Positions 10,342-23,589 of a DNA stretch of 64,000 bases are shown here, piece by piece. The first letter of the stretch is position 1. Every line of letters begins with the position of its first letter. The position numbers and the translations under genes are program-made. The notes under the pieces were generated by a model that was given only the letters and a program-made list of their open reading frames with translations, was not told where the DNA came from and searched no databases. The stretch spans positions 2,810,763 through 2,874,762 of the forward strand of contig NC_050477.1 of NCBI RefSeq assembly GCF_013373865.1. The letters are read 5' to 3'. This DNA is from Monomorium pharaonis (lineage: Eukaryota > Arthropoda > Insecta > Hymenoptera > Formicidae).

Positions 10342-12732
10342 ATGCAAATTCTTTCTTTAAATTTTTTAGTATATACATTTGTTGGTATTTGGCGACCTAT
10401 CGAGTGGTCATCGAATGGTGCAAAGTTGCTGTATAATGTATTTATCATTATTGTATTATTCTCAGTATACTTTGTGACCATAACTCAATGTCTAGATCTC
10501 GTACTTGTAATTGATAATGTCGATGATTTTGTTGCAAATTGTGCTTAATGTGCGTGGCTATGATTGCTGTAGTAATTAAAGCGACTGTCATTGTAACACG
10601 TCGTAATGCGATCATCAACTTAGCGCAAATATTATTGAGGGAAATGTAAACCTCAAGATATGGGGGGATGAACTGACAATACAAACAAAATTTGATCAGT
10701 TTATCAGGTAAGCGGAGGAGAGAAAGCGGTTACGGATTAGATGTAGAGTTGTGGAATTCACGATATCTCATATATTTTAAGATTTAAGGATCCGTCCAAA
10801 TTACTTCTTTATATATTATTTAGATGTTAAACCTCCTCTGTATCACGATTGATATTATTTCTATACAATTCAACTAGCCTTGACGGATGCTGCATTTTCT
10901 GCGAGTCTTTTTGTTGAATTTTATTGATTTTGTATTTCAATGATCTGTTCCTTATTTAATAACTAAAGAGTTAGAATCGACAAACCGACAGCCATACAGA
11001 TGCAAACATATGCATACAGTAACAATTTTGAATCGTATCATTCTAAATTTCTCCTAAATTTGGACATTTAAGTATAATATTTTGATTACCATAAAAGTGT
11101 AAAAAATAATAAAATATTTCAATTTTACAGGTTATGCTCAATAAAATATTATCTTTTGGACGTAGGCTCAGTTACAGGCGTTACAATGGGAGGAATATTA
11201 AATATTATGCAGGGTCAATTACCTTCTCGAGCATGGCTGCCATGGGATTATCACAATGCACCTCTAGTGTTCTGGGTTGTATCCATTCAGCAAGTCGTTA
11301 CTATAATTTTTGCCACTATGATAAATAGGCACGGAAACCTTAATTTTGGGATTGTTTTTACAAACATGTGCTCAGTTAGAAATTTTTGAAACTCGTCTTC
11401 ATAAATTTATAATTAAGAAAACAACTGAGTACCTGAAATGTGTACACCCTTCGTCGAATGAAAACAAAATAAAGATATCGGAATACATACGTTATCATCT
11501 TCACATTTACAAGTAAGTCACTCGGTAATTCATCTTTATATGTTTTTTTAATACATTTGTATATAAACGTTTTATTTAATTGCTACATTTAAAAACTGCT
11601 ATTTATTATTTATAACAATACTTGATTGATATTTATAATGCAAAGCTATTTTTAAATAAAATTAAAAAATAATATAATTTAAGTTTTTCTGAATAATTAT
11701 TACATTATTCAATAACAGTATTCAATAACAAAGCATCACACGCACACATTAATGTAATTTTACTATATATATATTATTATATATGAAAAATAAATTAGAG
11801 ATCTACTGAAAAATCAAGATATCTTTGTTCAATATAAAATAATTAAAATATTGTTTATAATTTATATAATTATATAAATTATATTATATAATTGTATATT
11901 AAGGTGGTAATTAATTTAATCATTTGTAATGCACATCTAACGTAAAATTATTACAGATATGCCAAAACATTAAACGTTATATTCAATCAGATACTATTTA
12001 TTCAATTTTTTAGTAGTATATTGATATTGTGTACAAGTGTATATTATCTGTCAATGTTACGGAACTGCTTCAAATAGCGTCTTTCTTAGTGTACACCATT
12101 TCCATGACTGTACAAATCTATATTTATTGCTGGTCTGGAAACGAAGTTATTCTTAAGGTAATTATCAACACTTTACAATTTCAAGTTTTATCATAAAATT
12201 TTTTGCGAGACTTCGCGAAATAATATAATAATGACATATTAAAATCTATTTAAAACTATTCTATATTTATATATTTCTACGTGTCTATATTTCTGTATAC
12301 ATGTATAATATAGTCATATTAATAAAATTATTTGTTATTTGCTAAATTTATTTATAATATGTTGATAGAGTTTAAACACAGGGGACACTATATATCACAT
12401 GAACTGGACATCATTCAATTAGCGAAAGAAAATATTTGCTAATAATCATGATACGTAGCACAATTCCTATCAAGTTTACTAGTAGTTTCTTGATAATTTT
12501 ATCTCTTCAGTCGTTTAATAATGTTAGTATTATTACTTACAATTGATTAACTGAATAAATATTATACATACTGTATATTGTGTGCATGCTTATGATTTAT
12601 TGTATACATCTAGTAAAATGTTTATTTTAACACAAAAAGTATATAATTAATAAAATTTGTAATAATATTTTTTATAATTTTTTTCAGATCTTAAAAGCTT
12701 CATATTCCGCATTTAATGTACTTAAACAATGA
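10342..12732 (+). pseudogene. Odorant receptor pseudogene, tandem copy 3
   Basis: All five OR exons are recognisable with splice sites kept: about 10342-10707, 11131-11512, 11957-12157, 12369-12522 and 12688-12732. Exon 1 loses frame after VDDFVANC with a stop at 10546-10548 and shifts again near the CKPQD position. Exon 2 is 382 nt (381 in intact copies), with a shift near the INVGTET position. Exon 3 has a small net loss after YYLS leading to a TAG. Exon 4 is 154 nt (156 in intact copies), with a shift after the MNW position. Lesions in four exons make sequencing error an unlikely explanation. The preserved splice sites suggest recent death. Confidence 0.88.
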
Positions 12733-13072
12733 AGTATAATAATTTATAGTCTAATACTTGGTTGACAATTGTGTAGTTTTTCAAATAGTATAAATAAATG
12801 TATAAATTAGAGTAAGATCAAATCTTATATTTTTTATTTACATATTTATATCTTACTTCGTTTTTAGAAATTTCGATGCAAACACATAAGCATTGAATAT
12901 AAACATTTTAGACAGTGTAATACACTTTTGTTTCGATATACGTATAAGCAGTATTAAATTTGGCTCCAATATTTAAGTCAGAAAAGTTTTCAATCTATAA
13001 TGCTACAAGTGATGTGTATAAAATTTATAAATTGTTTTCCTACACACTCGTCATATTTTGCACAATGCAATT

Positions 13073-13127
<55 letters not shown>

Positions 13128-13168
13128 AGTTATTGTACATATATGACATTTTTACTGGCCAGAACCAA
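12733..13168. other. Spacer with AT microsatellite (13077-13122)
   Basis: AT-rich, with a run of about 23 AT units at 13077-13122. No gene seen. Confidence 0.6.
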
Positions 13169-13310
13169 GGCCAGCATTCATAATCAAACCTTATATTTAA
13201 GATCATCTTAAGTACCGTCTTAAGATGTCATTAACCAATCACAGAGCCGTATTAGCATCTTAAGACATTACTCGAAAATCTTAAAATAAGATTCGACTAT
13301 AAATACTGGC
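13169..13310. mobile_element. Palindromic MITE, copy A
   Basis: The left end GGCCAGCATTCATAATCAAA and the reverse complement of the right end (AAGCCAGTATTTATAGTCGA) match imperfectly over about 40 bp, and an inner pair GTCTTAAGATG / CATCTTAAGAC brackets a short centre. It is a small non-coding terminal-inverted-repeat element. A related copy lies at about 55110-55225, sharing CGTATTAGCATCTTAAGAC. Confidence 0.65.
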
Positions 13311-14028
13311 TTAAGTAAATTGTAGTTTTATCATTATAATGGTTTTGTGTTTTTATGTACTAAAATAAAAGATTTTTTAATGGATAATAGGATACTTGTC
13401 GCAGTTCCAATAAATTAAAAAAAAATTACTTACCAAAATATAATAATATGCATAATTTATAATTTTTATTTAAATATATATTTATTTCAGCTTTAATTTC
13501 CCCAGATTATTTAAATGTAAGCAGGCACGTATACGTATGCACAAACGCACATTAAATGTACACATGTAACACAGAATTTAATACATATACAATAATTTGT
13601 TTTAACATATAAGCAGAAATTATTTTCAATATGTATTATCTGAATATGAAAAACATAACTTCTTATATATTATTTGCAACACTCTTTCACGGACTTAGCA
13701 GAAGTGATCTATAGTCTTCTAATTCATTTGTTACAATTAATAAGCGGATGTGTAGATAGCGGATGTGTAGATAGTTAACTTGGAAGATATTTAAATGAGC
13801 TATAATTACTTCTCCTATCTTATTATCTTGCCCTTTTATGCAATAAAGTAAGACTTATGCTTTTATTATCGGGGGAAATACGAACTTCTTTTGAATTGTT
13901 GACGACAGTATGAAAAAGCATGCAAATATTTAATTCGATGGGAATACAACAATGTGTATAAAAGACTGTAAAGATCGGCGGCACAGTCGCAAGGAAGATA
14001 ATATTTATAATTGTAGCATTCACGTGAA
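13311..14028. other. Spacer before OR copy 4
   Basis: No coding region recognised. A 17-bp motif GCGGATGTGTAGATAGY is tandemly repeated twice around 13744-13778. The rest looks like decayed OR flank. Confidence 0.4.
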
Positions 14029-14290
14029 GCGGAAAGCAACATGTACCGTAATGAACAACTAATGAATGGTTAATGAAAGCAATTAATGGTACTAGGGATA
14101 AGAAGTTAGAATGTAAAACTATACGCAGTCTGTTGCAAGACGTGTTCAGTTACGTATAAATAAAATTGATTGACTCTTACTCTAATAAGATAAAATGTTA
14201 TGTCATTATTAATATTTGTTGTTCTTATTGCATTACTAGCCAGTATTCTAAAAAGCGATATTTCGAAAAAGGTGCGCAAAATGCCTACAA
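14029..14290 (+). promoter_or_regulatory. Duplicated upstream block of OR copy 4
   Basis: A more diverged version of the block at 530-830: CGGAAAGCAACATG, CTATACGCAGTCTG, GTTCAGTTACGTATAAATAA (contains a TATAAATA-like element) and AAGGTGCGCAAAAT. It ends about 370 bp before the ATG at 14658. Confidence 0.45.
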
Positions 14291-14657
14291 CTTACATATT
14301 ACAGTTATATAATATTGTCCAAATATTAAACAAATAAAATTTATCGAAATTGTATATTGAATATTATATTATTTAGTATATAATTTATGCAATTATTACA
14401 AATATTAGTTTGTGGAATTTACTTATCTTATAATTCATTTAAAAAAATATTAATTATCTTAATTATTAAATTTTTCAATTTTTCTTATAATCATCATTTA
14501 TATATAAAAAACTATATTTAATTACAATAAATTTAAGAAATTTAAGAAAAAATACTTTTTGCTTTAAATCACTTTTTAGATATTTTACATGTAGAAAGAG
14601 CTGTGCAACTTTTGTGTAGTATATCGATAAATTGTTTGTAACGAAAAAGATCCAAAT

Positions 14658-16954
14658 ATGCAGATTCTTTCTTTAAATTTTTCAATGTATACCGTTGGTG
14701 GTATATGGCGACCTGTTGAATGGTCATCAAATGGTGCCAAGCTGCTGTATAGTATATTTACTTTTATTGTAGTACTCTCGCAATACTTTTTGGTATTAAC
14801 TCAATTTATGGATATAATTTTTGTTGTTAACAACATCGACGATTTTGCCACTAATACTTTAATGTTCTTCACCATGATTGCCGTTTGTTGTAAAGCGACT
14901 GTCGTTATAGTGCGTCGGAATGAGCTCTTCAACTTGGTGCAAGGATTGTTAGAAGCACCATATAAACCTCAAGACGAGGATGAAATAGCTATACAAATAA
15001 AGTTTGATAAGTTTATCAGGTGAGTTTTTATTCTTATTAAAATATTTTAATACTAAAGGTATTATTAAGTATTTGGTATTATCAAATATTTTTAAATATT
15101 TATGCAATTACTTAATTCATGTGCGTTCAACACGTACTATTTCTGACTCGCGAAATCCGAATTTTATCAACATTAGTCAATATTATTTCTTCAACACAAA
15201 GAAAAATATTTAAGTGACACACATAACGTGTATAAAGAGTAGTAAAATTAAATCTTATAATTTTATAATAAATTTCTGTAAATTAAAAATTATAATAAAA
15301 GTTTACAAATTTTAGTTCTACTTTTGCAGATCGTGCTCAATAAAATACGCACTTTTGGCAACGTGCTCCGTTACAGGCCTAAGCTTAGGAGCAGTGCTAA
15401 ATGCTCTGCATGGTCATTTGCCATATCGAATATGGTTGCCATGGAATTACAATAATAATGTGTTCTGGATTTTATCCATTTACCAAATCTTCATTATAGT
15501 TTTCGCCGCTATCATAAATGTCGGCACGGAAACCTTAGTTTTCGGATTGTTTATAGAAACATGTGCCCAACTTGAAATTTTTGAAAATCGTGTTCACAAA
15601 TTTATAACTAATAAAATAGTTGGGCGTGCACTCACTTCATTGAGTGAAAATAAAATAGAGTTACCGGAGTGCGTACGTTATCATCTCAGCATTTACAAGT
15701 GAGTGACGTAAAGATCCATTTCTACGAATATACTCAGCTATCTGTTTATGTACATGTCCATGTATATGTGTAATTTACTTAATTATTATTGTATATAAGA
15801 ATTACTATACTGTTACTTACAATAATACTACGATTTATAACAATAACGAAAAGTTAAAGAAATTATAAAATTGATGCTATTTAAAATTAATTTATTATTA
15901 GCTTGAAAGAGCAGAATATTTCGAAAATGATTTAATTACTCCGTAATAAGTTGGGTAGAAAAATAAAAATAAGTAATTAATAATTAATAATAATTAAGTA
16001 TTTGCTAAGAACCTAGTAGCTCTTTTGTCAATAAGTGACATTTTGTCCATAATTTTTAAAATTATAAAGAAATCATGTTATCAATAAAAGTATACATTAC
16101 AATTGTAATTATCTTATGCAATGTAAGGCTAATATAAAATTATTACAGATTTGCCAAAATGGTAAACGTTTTATTCAACCAGGTGCTTTTTGTTCAATTC
16201 TTTGCAAGTATAATAGTATTATGTACAAGCGTGTATTATCTATCAAATCATAGTTCAGATATATCTGGACTTGTGTTTATATTAGCGTACACCATTTGCA
16301 TGTTTGCACAAATCTTCGTTTACTGCTGGTCCGGAAACGAAGTCATACTTAAGGTAACTATCTGTACTGTATAATACTGTGTACATATAGTATCTTAATT
16401 AATTAATAAAAAATAGTAGGTACTTTTGTATAATTAATTTTTATGAGAATTTGCTAGTTAATCTAGTAAATAATTTATCTCACAAATTTGGACTTATTCT
16501 ACACTCGAGTATAACATTAAGAATACGAACGTTATGAATGCGCGATATTATTACGCAATAATGATTTTATTTATGTCGTGTTGCCAGAGTTTAAGCACAG
16601 GAGATACTATATATCGTATGGATTGGCCATTACTACCAAACAAAGAAAAGAAAGGATTACTGATGATTATGATGCGTAGTACAATTCCTATAAAATTTAC
16701 TAGTAGCTTCTTGATAATTTTATCCCTTCAATCTTACAATAATGTTAGTATCTTTATTATTTTGGTGTCAAAATAAATATTTGACATAAAATAAGATATT
16801 GTTTTACATAATATTATCGATGTTTGTCGTGTAAATACAAAAATATAATTAAAATTTTTTATAAATATATATAATCTATTGCATCGATTTTTTTTCATTC
16901 TTTTTTCAGATTTTAAAAGCATCATATTCAACATTTAACGTATTAAAACAGTAA
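14658..16954 (+). CDS. Odorant receptor, tandem copy 4
   Basis: Insect odorant receptor (7tm_6). Exons 14658-15019, 15330-15698, 16149-16353, 16588-16743 and 16910-16954 join in phase to 378 aa. Exon 2 is four codons shorter than in copies 1 and 2, with loss partly near LPWNYNNN, an external-loop region by family topology. Donors are GTGAGT, GTGAGT, GTAACT and GTTAGT. Landmarks are MQILSLNF, WRPVEWSSNGAK, RSCSIKYALLA, FNQVLFVQFFAS, YCWSGNEVILK and SYSTFNVLKQ. The gene looks intact. Confidence 0.9.
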
Positions 16955-17563
16955 AATGTAAATAATCGAGAATATATTTGAGCATGGTAATAATGTAGTA
17001 TTTGATAAATTAGCACTTCTAAATCTTATAACTTTCGTTTAAATACATATTTAATTTTACCTTAGTTCCTACATCTTCCCCTGAGAAATATATCTTTTTT
17101 CTATAATTTAATTTAAAAGATCAAAATTCAACATTGCTCAAACATTTGACTATAATTTAGCCATTCTTTAAATCACGTTATGTAATTGTTATTGCAATTA
17201 TTAATATTTGCCTTCAGATTCTAAACAGTTTTTCTTTTTCTTCTTCTGTATGTCAAGAATAAAACTTATCACAGCCAAACAAGAAGTTTATATCAAAATC
17301 AATGCTAAATGTGAAATGCGAATATTATACGTGAAATGTGTAATCTATTGCCCAGTTTCTTATACACTTTCCATATTTATTAAAAAATTATAATACATTT
17401 AATATTAAACTTGATTTCTCTTGAAAGATTGTCATATTGCTCGCATATTTAATTCGTGCAACAATTAACTAGAAAAGATATCTAGCAGTGTCTCCAAGAT
17501 ATATTCCTAGATTTTGCGTATATAGCAAAGTGTTATACTTTCTTACACAACTTATTTATTGTT

Positions 17564-18121
17564 ATGCAAACACTTTCTTTCAATTTGTTAAATATATATT
17601 TTCGCCGGAATATGGCCTTGTTGAACGTCATTAAGCGGTCCAAACTGCAGTTTAACGTATATTTACAAGTACTGTATTATCCTTAGAATTTTTTGAGCTT
17701 AGCCAATTTATGGACGTTCTGTTTGTAATTAATAAGATCACTTTCATTACAAATTCGCAACTTAATGTTCGCGATTATCGTTGCTATCACGACGCAAAAC
17801 GACTTCATCATCAACTTGGAACAATTGCTGACAGCACCTTAAACCTCAAAGATGAAGTGGTAATGCAAACGAAATTTAATAAGTTTATTAGATCGGTATG
17901 TATAACTGGATTTTAATTGTTGTCAAAGTACGAAAGTTTATGAAATATAATTTTCAATTTTCTACTTTTCCTACATTTGTAGGTCATGGTCGATAAAATA
18001 TTCACTTTGGTACACAATAAGTTTGGTATCCAGAACTGTTACTGTGATAACGTACATCATTTGTTCGTACAAATTTATGTTTATTACTGCTCCAAAAACA
18101 TAAAACAAAATCATACTTAAG
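17564..18121 (+). pseudogene. Collapsed odorant receptor remnant
   Basis: It starts with ATG and a degenerate version of the OR first exon (QTLSFNLLNIY for QILSLNFLMYT), ending near KFNKFIR at about 17890. After an acceptor at 17982 a second-exon start (for RSCSIKYS) runs directly into a third-exon end (for FVQIYVYCWSGNEVILK) with its donor at 18122. Most of exons 2 and 3 and the intron between them are deleted, and no exon 4 or 5 follows. It is a dead gene at the array's 3' edge. Confidence 0.75.
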
Positions 18122-18785
18122 GTAAATAACTGCTTGTATCCCGATTATCTATTATCATATATGTAGAAAAAATTAAACAAAAAAGATATATATAATTTAT
18201 TATAATTATGTTCAACGTATTGCACATATCATGATTTATGTTGTCTATAATCGATGAGATTATCAATCATTTTCAAACCTATCATTCTATCGACATATGA
18301 TTATGAAAATTATAAGTGCTCTCCAAATTGCTGTTAAAGGTGTCCACATGTGTGCGCGTGTGTGTGCGTGATTTTGTTAACTGAAATCGATAGTAATATT
18401 GATACTGACTGCTTGAAACGATTGCATATAAATCAAGTAATAAAAATCAATAGAGGTGCGCATCGATTGAGGGTGCGAATGAAATATCCTTCTCGGACAC
18501 ACACCTGATTGCAGTACAAAAATATCGATATAAATTTCAATAAGACTTTCAACAAGACTCATTACACAATCTTTTTCTCTACTTAACTATCATACATAAA
18601 ATGCGAGATATGTATGTGTGTGTGTGTGTGTGTATTATTTCCAATCAACAGAATATTTGTTGCGACGAGTTAAATATTACCCTGATATGTTTTGTTATAA
18701 TGAGAATTCCTAAATCTATATAAATATTGGATATAATAATAGTATATAGTCAATTAGAAAAAATTATTTATAGATAAAAATAATT
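18122..18785. other. Intergenic region between the OR array and MRM3
   Basis: AT-rich, with short TG repeats near 18350-18370 and 18611-18633. No gene seen. Confidence 0.5.
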
Positions 18786-20400
18786 TTATTCATCATCAAT
18801 TTTGCGATTTACAAATTGTCTTTTCATTTCAAATGTAACAATACCAACAGCTACACCAACATTTAAACTGTCAACGCCATTAGTCAACGGTATATTAATA
18901 CGAGTGCAATTTCTTGCACGTAATAATTTACATGATTCGAGACTTATACCCTCAGTTTCTCCACCAATAACGAATACTACTTCTCTTCTTGTAAAATCTA
19001 ACGCATAATAAGGTTTAACTGGAAGTTGAGATATCAACTGTCTTATCATCAATTTAGTCTTTGCAGTTGATTTATACGGTTTAGTTTGACTTATCAGTTG
19101 GTTTAGCTCATTATCTTCAACACTATGTTCATTATCTTCAATTGTTTGATCATTATTGGCGTCTAGATTATCTTGTTTTATATCACCATTGTTTTCGACG
19201 GAGGAGGTGTTTGACTTTGAATTAACAGTACAATCTTTTAAATCATTTTCATAAGCTATATTGTTGTCCGCTAGGAAAATTGCAGATTCGTTACTTATTA
19301 ATGTTGGAATTTCTTCCCATGAAACAGAAGTAACTATTGGTAATCGAAAATGTGCACCTGTAGCACTGCGCACAACTTTTGGGTCCCATAAATCTACACA
19401 TCCTAAAGTAAGAAAGACCAGACAATAAAAATTCACAGACTATTAATAAATATTAATAACGGCATACAAATTACCTTTCATTAGTAATAACTTTTCACAA
19501 CCAACTGCAGCAGCAGCTCTTACAATAGTTCCTAAATTCCCTGGTTCTCTGACATTGTCACAGATAATAGTTAAAGGAATAGCATCACTAGCAGGTTCTT
19601 TAGTACTTATATCTGGGAGTTCAAAGATTCCTGTAGCAAAAAATAAAAAAATTATGTACAGATATCTATGCTTGTGGATTATGCTAAATGACAATAATCT
19701 CTTTTAAGATTTACAAAATTCAAATATTTATATTTACCAATTATCCCAGGAGAAGTTGTCAAGTTAGACCACAACTGAATTGTACGATATGGAATTTTAT
19801 ATAATTTTACTTCTTTAGGAAGCGACAGTGACAATATGTCAGATAATCTGTTGAAAAATATCACTTTTGGCACTATTCCCACCCGAATTGCATCTTCAAT
19901 TAATCGAAAGCCTTCTAACAGTACCTGACGATTCTTTTCTCTTCTCTTTTTTGTTTTGACATCTATCATTAGCGAGCTGAAACATACATTTAAGTATAAT
20001 TTAAGTATATAGAGTTATATCTTTCAGAATATTTATTTCCAGAGTATTTATTTAGAAAACCTATATACCTTATAAGCTTATTATCTCCATCAAGGGCTAT
20101 GTATTTTCGTTCTGTGCTTTCTTTAACTTCATCTTCCTTCTGTTTTTTATCTTTCTCTTCCTTCACTTGTGTACTGACTCTTGGTCTCCTTCTATGTGTT
20201 TTAAAAGCTCTTTGCTCATCGACTTCAGTTGTATCTTGTTCCGTATCGAAAAGCTCATGTTCATTGACAATAGCAGCAGGTCTCCGACTAATCCATTTAG
20301 TGCCATATCTGCATTTAATTGCTAATCTTACATCAACTGTTCTCAAAAGTTTCACACTGTGAATCGACCTAAGTGATAGCTGTACGATATTTGATAACAT
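18786..20400 (-). CDS. MRM3: rRNA methyltransferase 3, mitochondrial (SpoU/TrmH type)
   Basis: Predicted AdoMet-dependent 2'-O-ribose methyltransferase of the SPOUT class; MRM3 family members modify a guanosine of the mitochondrial large-subunit rRNA. Four exons, 20400-20069, 19976-19738, 19630-19475 and 19402-18786, join in phase to 447 aa (human MRM3 is about 420). The N-terminus is basic and lacks acidic residues for the first ~20 positions, fitting a mitochondrial presequence. The substrate-binding domain includes NRQVLLEGFRLIEDA. The three SpoU motifs are present: NVREPGNLGTIVRAAAA (about 216-232), GGETEGIS (about 389-396) and INIPLTNGVDSLNVGVA (about 411-427). An acidic, low-complexity insertion rich in D, N and E lies in the last exon before motif 2. 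Confidence 0.9.
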
Positions 20401-21672
20401 TCTTATTTAGAAAAATCTATTTCAAACGTCTATTCAAATGCACTCTATCATTCAATGAATAATTACTTTAATAACCACTGTATTGTAACAATGTCTTGTG
20501 TTAATTTTTTATCATAACACAATAGCACATTTTCATAACGTTGTTTATTCAAGTTACCGGAAACCTAAATAAACCGCATGCTCCAGCATGCACTCGACGC
20601 CATGAATACTCGCCGTGAACGCTACAATACACCAACCAACAAGTTAGTGAAGCCTCAGTCGGAAAGTGCGCGCAAGAAATTAGCGAAGATTCGAACCTCA
20701 TTATGTGAAGATTCAAACCATATATTTTGCGAAAACTTGATTCAAGATTTTTTTTTTTTTATAATACAAGTAATACAAATTATTATACATTGGATGATAT
20801 TAAAACACAAAACATAATTAAGTCTTAAAATTATTAATAATATATTTGATTTTAAAGTACTCTGCATAAAACGTCGGATTGAAAAAAATTAAAAAATATT
20901 GACATTTTGTCAAAAAGCAGAATTCAGAAGAATTCAGAAGATATTTAAAAGATATATTTAATTGGATATCTTCTAAATTTCTTCTGAATTTTTTACATTC
21001 AATTGCAATAAGAAGTATTCAAATAAATGCGAACCTTAATTCGCATTAAAAAAGATTTTTCTGCTAATTGTTATCGGATTCAAAGACAGACAAAATTTCA
21101 TGGTTCTATTCTCAATATCGTACTGAAACGTATTGGCCACGATTCAATCGAGATTTTTGTAAAGCAGAGTTCACGATGAAATCTTATGAATGCGAAACAC
21201 TTATATCTTTGAATAAGACATTTTATGCAGGGTATATAAAGATAAAATAAAGATATATAATATTAAAAAAATAATAATAATTTTTTATAAAATTTTAATT
21301 TTCGATGATTTAGTCATTTATACTTATACAAATAACATGTAAAATATAATTTACATTATATATATTTTATATTTTAAATGCTAACTCTAATGTATAATCT
21401 ATACAAATATACTGCATGCACACATATCACTAATAAAATGTTTTTCTAATTAAAAAAAAATATGTCATAAAATATTGATGTGTGTGTGTGTGTGTGGTGC
21501 GCGCGCGCGCAAATTCACGACACCAATAAAAATATATAATTCTATATTTATATTAGATAATAATTCTATATAAAATAAACAATTTATTCTTGGCAACATA
21601 TACATATAATGGTCATAATGGTAACACACATTGTGTTTTTTTGTCACAATCCAAAGCTTTATTGTTTTAATT
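20401..21672. other. Intergenic region between MRM3 and OR copy 5
   Basis: Likely contains the MRM3 promoter just right of 20400. A small palindrome GCATGCTCCAGCATGC lies at 20577-20592, and an imperfect inverted repeat of GAATTCAGAAGATAT-type sequence at about 20922-20990. A (GT)n tract followed by (GC)n at 21478-21510 can be expected to favour Z-DNA. A short frame at 20578-20817 has no family landmarks and was not called. Confidence 0.5.
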
Positions 21673-22851
21673 TCAAGATCGTTGTAAAATATTAAATGCA
21701 GAATAAGATGTCTTGAGAATCTAGAAAATAAAGTGAGATAATAACGCAATTATACGATGTATTAAACAGTATTAAAGATAACATTCATCTTAATACTGAC
21801 ATTAGTATAAGAATCCAACGACAATGTTACTAGAAAACTACTGGTAAATTTTATAGGTCTTGTGCTACGCTTCATAATCATGAGTAAATCTTTTTGTTCA
21901 CTGATTGTCATTAATATCCAGTCCATTTGATACACCGCTTCACTCAAACCAATACTCTACATAAATAAAAAAAATTAATAGAGATAGTAAAGAAAGTATA
22001 TCGCTAGAAATTATTTGTAATTGCAAGAAAAATGTACCACATAAACACATTTTTCTCTAATATAATTTTTTGTTTGCATAAACTTTTTGTATATATAAAG
22101 AAAGAAAATTCTGTACGATTACCTTACGTATAACTTCGTTTCCAGCCCAGCAATATACAAAAATTTGCACAAACATGCACAATGTATAAATAGCTAATTT
22201 TATAAAATCAGTAATTGTTATATGAGAAGATAAATAGTATACACTTGAACATAACACTAATATGCTGGCAAAAAATTGTACAAAAAGTACTTGATTAAAT
22301 ATCTCATTAGCCATTTCGGCAAATCTAGAAATATAACGCTTATTACATATAGCAAATTTTAAATTATGTTAATTTTGAAAAAATATATGTACATAAAAAC
22401 ACTTAATAATTTTTTTAATTGTTTGACAAACCTAATTATATATAGATGATGACGAATATGTTCTGACAATCTGTTTGTTCTATTTGACGCATCATTCAAT
22501 AAATTTTTGTGAATTTTCGTTTTTTCATCAGATTCTATCATTCTTTGAAGGCGACATATAAGCAATTCAAATTGTGTGCATATTTGTAGACAAAATCCTA
22601 ATAATAAGGTTTCCGTACCGACGTTTACAAATGTACCAAGAAGCACAGTTAATATTTCTTGAAGAGATGTAAACCAGAATAAAAAAAATGTTGTATAATC
22701 GTATGGTACCCATATTCTATAAGGCAATTCGCCTTGTAAAGTAGTGAGCACTTCTCCTATTGTAACACCAGTGGCAGAAAACGATGCTAAAACCATGTAA
22801 TTTATAGTGCATGACCTGTACGTGTGGAGTTTCATATATATTATACGTATG

Positions 22852-22903
<52 letters not shown>

Positions 22904-23589
22904 TATAATGATAATTTAGTTCTAAGAAATTTCAACAAATTAACACGTATTATATTTTATTTTTTCAATTGTAAAATATAACAACCTATCCATAAAGATT
23001 TAATTTAGCAAGTTTTACTACGTTTCATAATATACAATCATAATGTGAATAATATATTATTGTGAAAAGATGATTTATAAAATTACAGATTATTTTTTTA
23101 TCTTAATTAAACTCTTTCTTTTACATTTAGTCTACATTTGATCATTGCCAATATGTAAGTTTGCAAATAAATTATCCAAGATTATCAATTGTTGTCAAGA
23201 AATACATTAATATTTGTGAACACTTGCCTGATTAAACGATCATACTTCATTTGAATATTAATCTCTTCTTCGTTGCAAGCTTTGCATGGTTTTTCTTGCA
23301 ACATTCTGATTAAGTTGATGATTTCACTACGACGAGTTGTTATAGTAATTGCTTTACAGAACGTGGCAATAACCGAAAGAAGTAGAGACGAATTCGTAGC
23401 AAAATCATCTATATTATCAACAATAAAGATGGTATCGATCAATTGAGTTAGCATTAAAAAGTTCAACATATACAGCGTACAAAAGGTAAATACGCCGTAT
23501 AAACACATGGAGAATTTCGAAGACCATTCGATCGGCCGCCATATACCACCGATAGTGTAGAACAAAAAATTGAGAGAGAATATCTGCAT
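21673..23589 (-). CDS. Odorant receptor, inverted copy 5
   Basis: Insect odorant receptor (7tm_6) on the strand opposite to the array. Exons 23589-23228, 22815-22432, 22324-22123, 21956-21801 and 21720-21673 join in phase to 383 aa. Landmarks are MQIFSLNFLFYTIGGIWRP, RSCTINYMVLASFSATGV, FNQVLFVQFFAS, YCWAGNEVIRK, RSTRPIKFTSSF and SYSAFNILQRS. Exon 1 has the same 362-nt length as the array copies, which fixes its end at a GC donor (GCAAGT). Intron 1 holds a long AT microsatellite (22854-22900). It is more diverged than the + strand copies are from one another, so it is probably an older branch. Confidence 0.87.
22854..22900. repeat. AT microsatellite in intron 1 of OR copy 5
   Basis: About 23 uninterrupted AT dinucleotides. 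Confidence 0.95.

Noticed and set aside
20578..20817. 80-codon frame beginning MLQHALDAMNTRRER
   Set aside because: No family landmarks, ends in a poly-T run, and no splice or promoter context.
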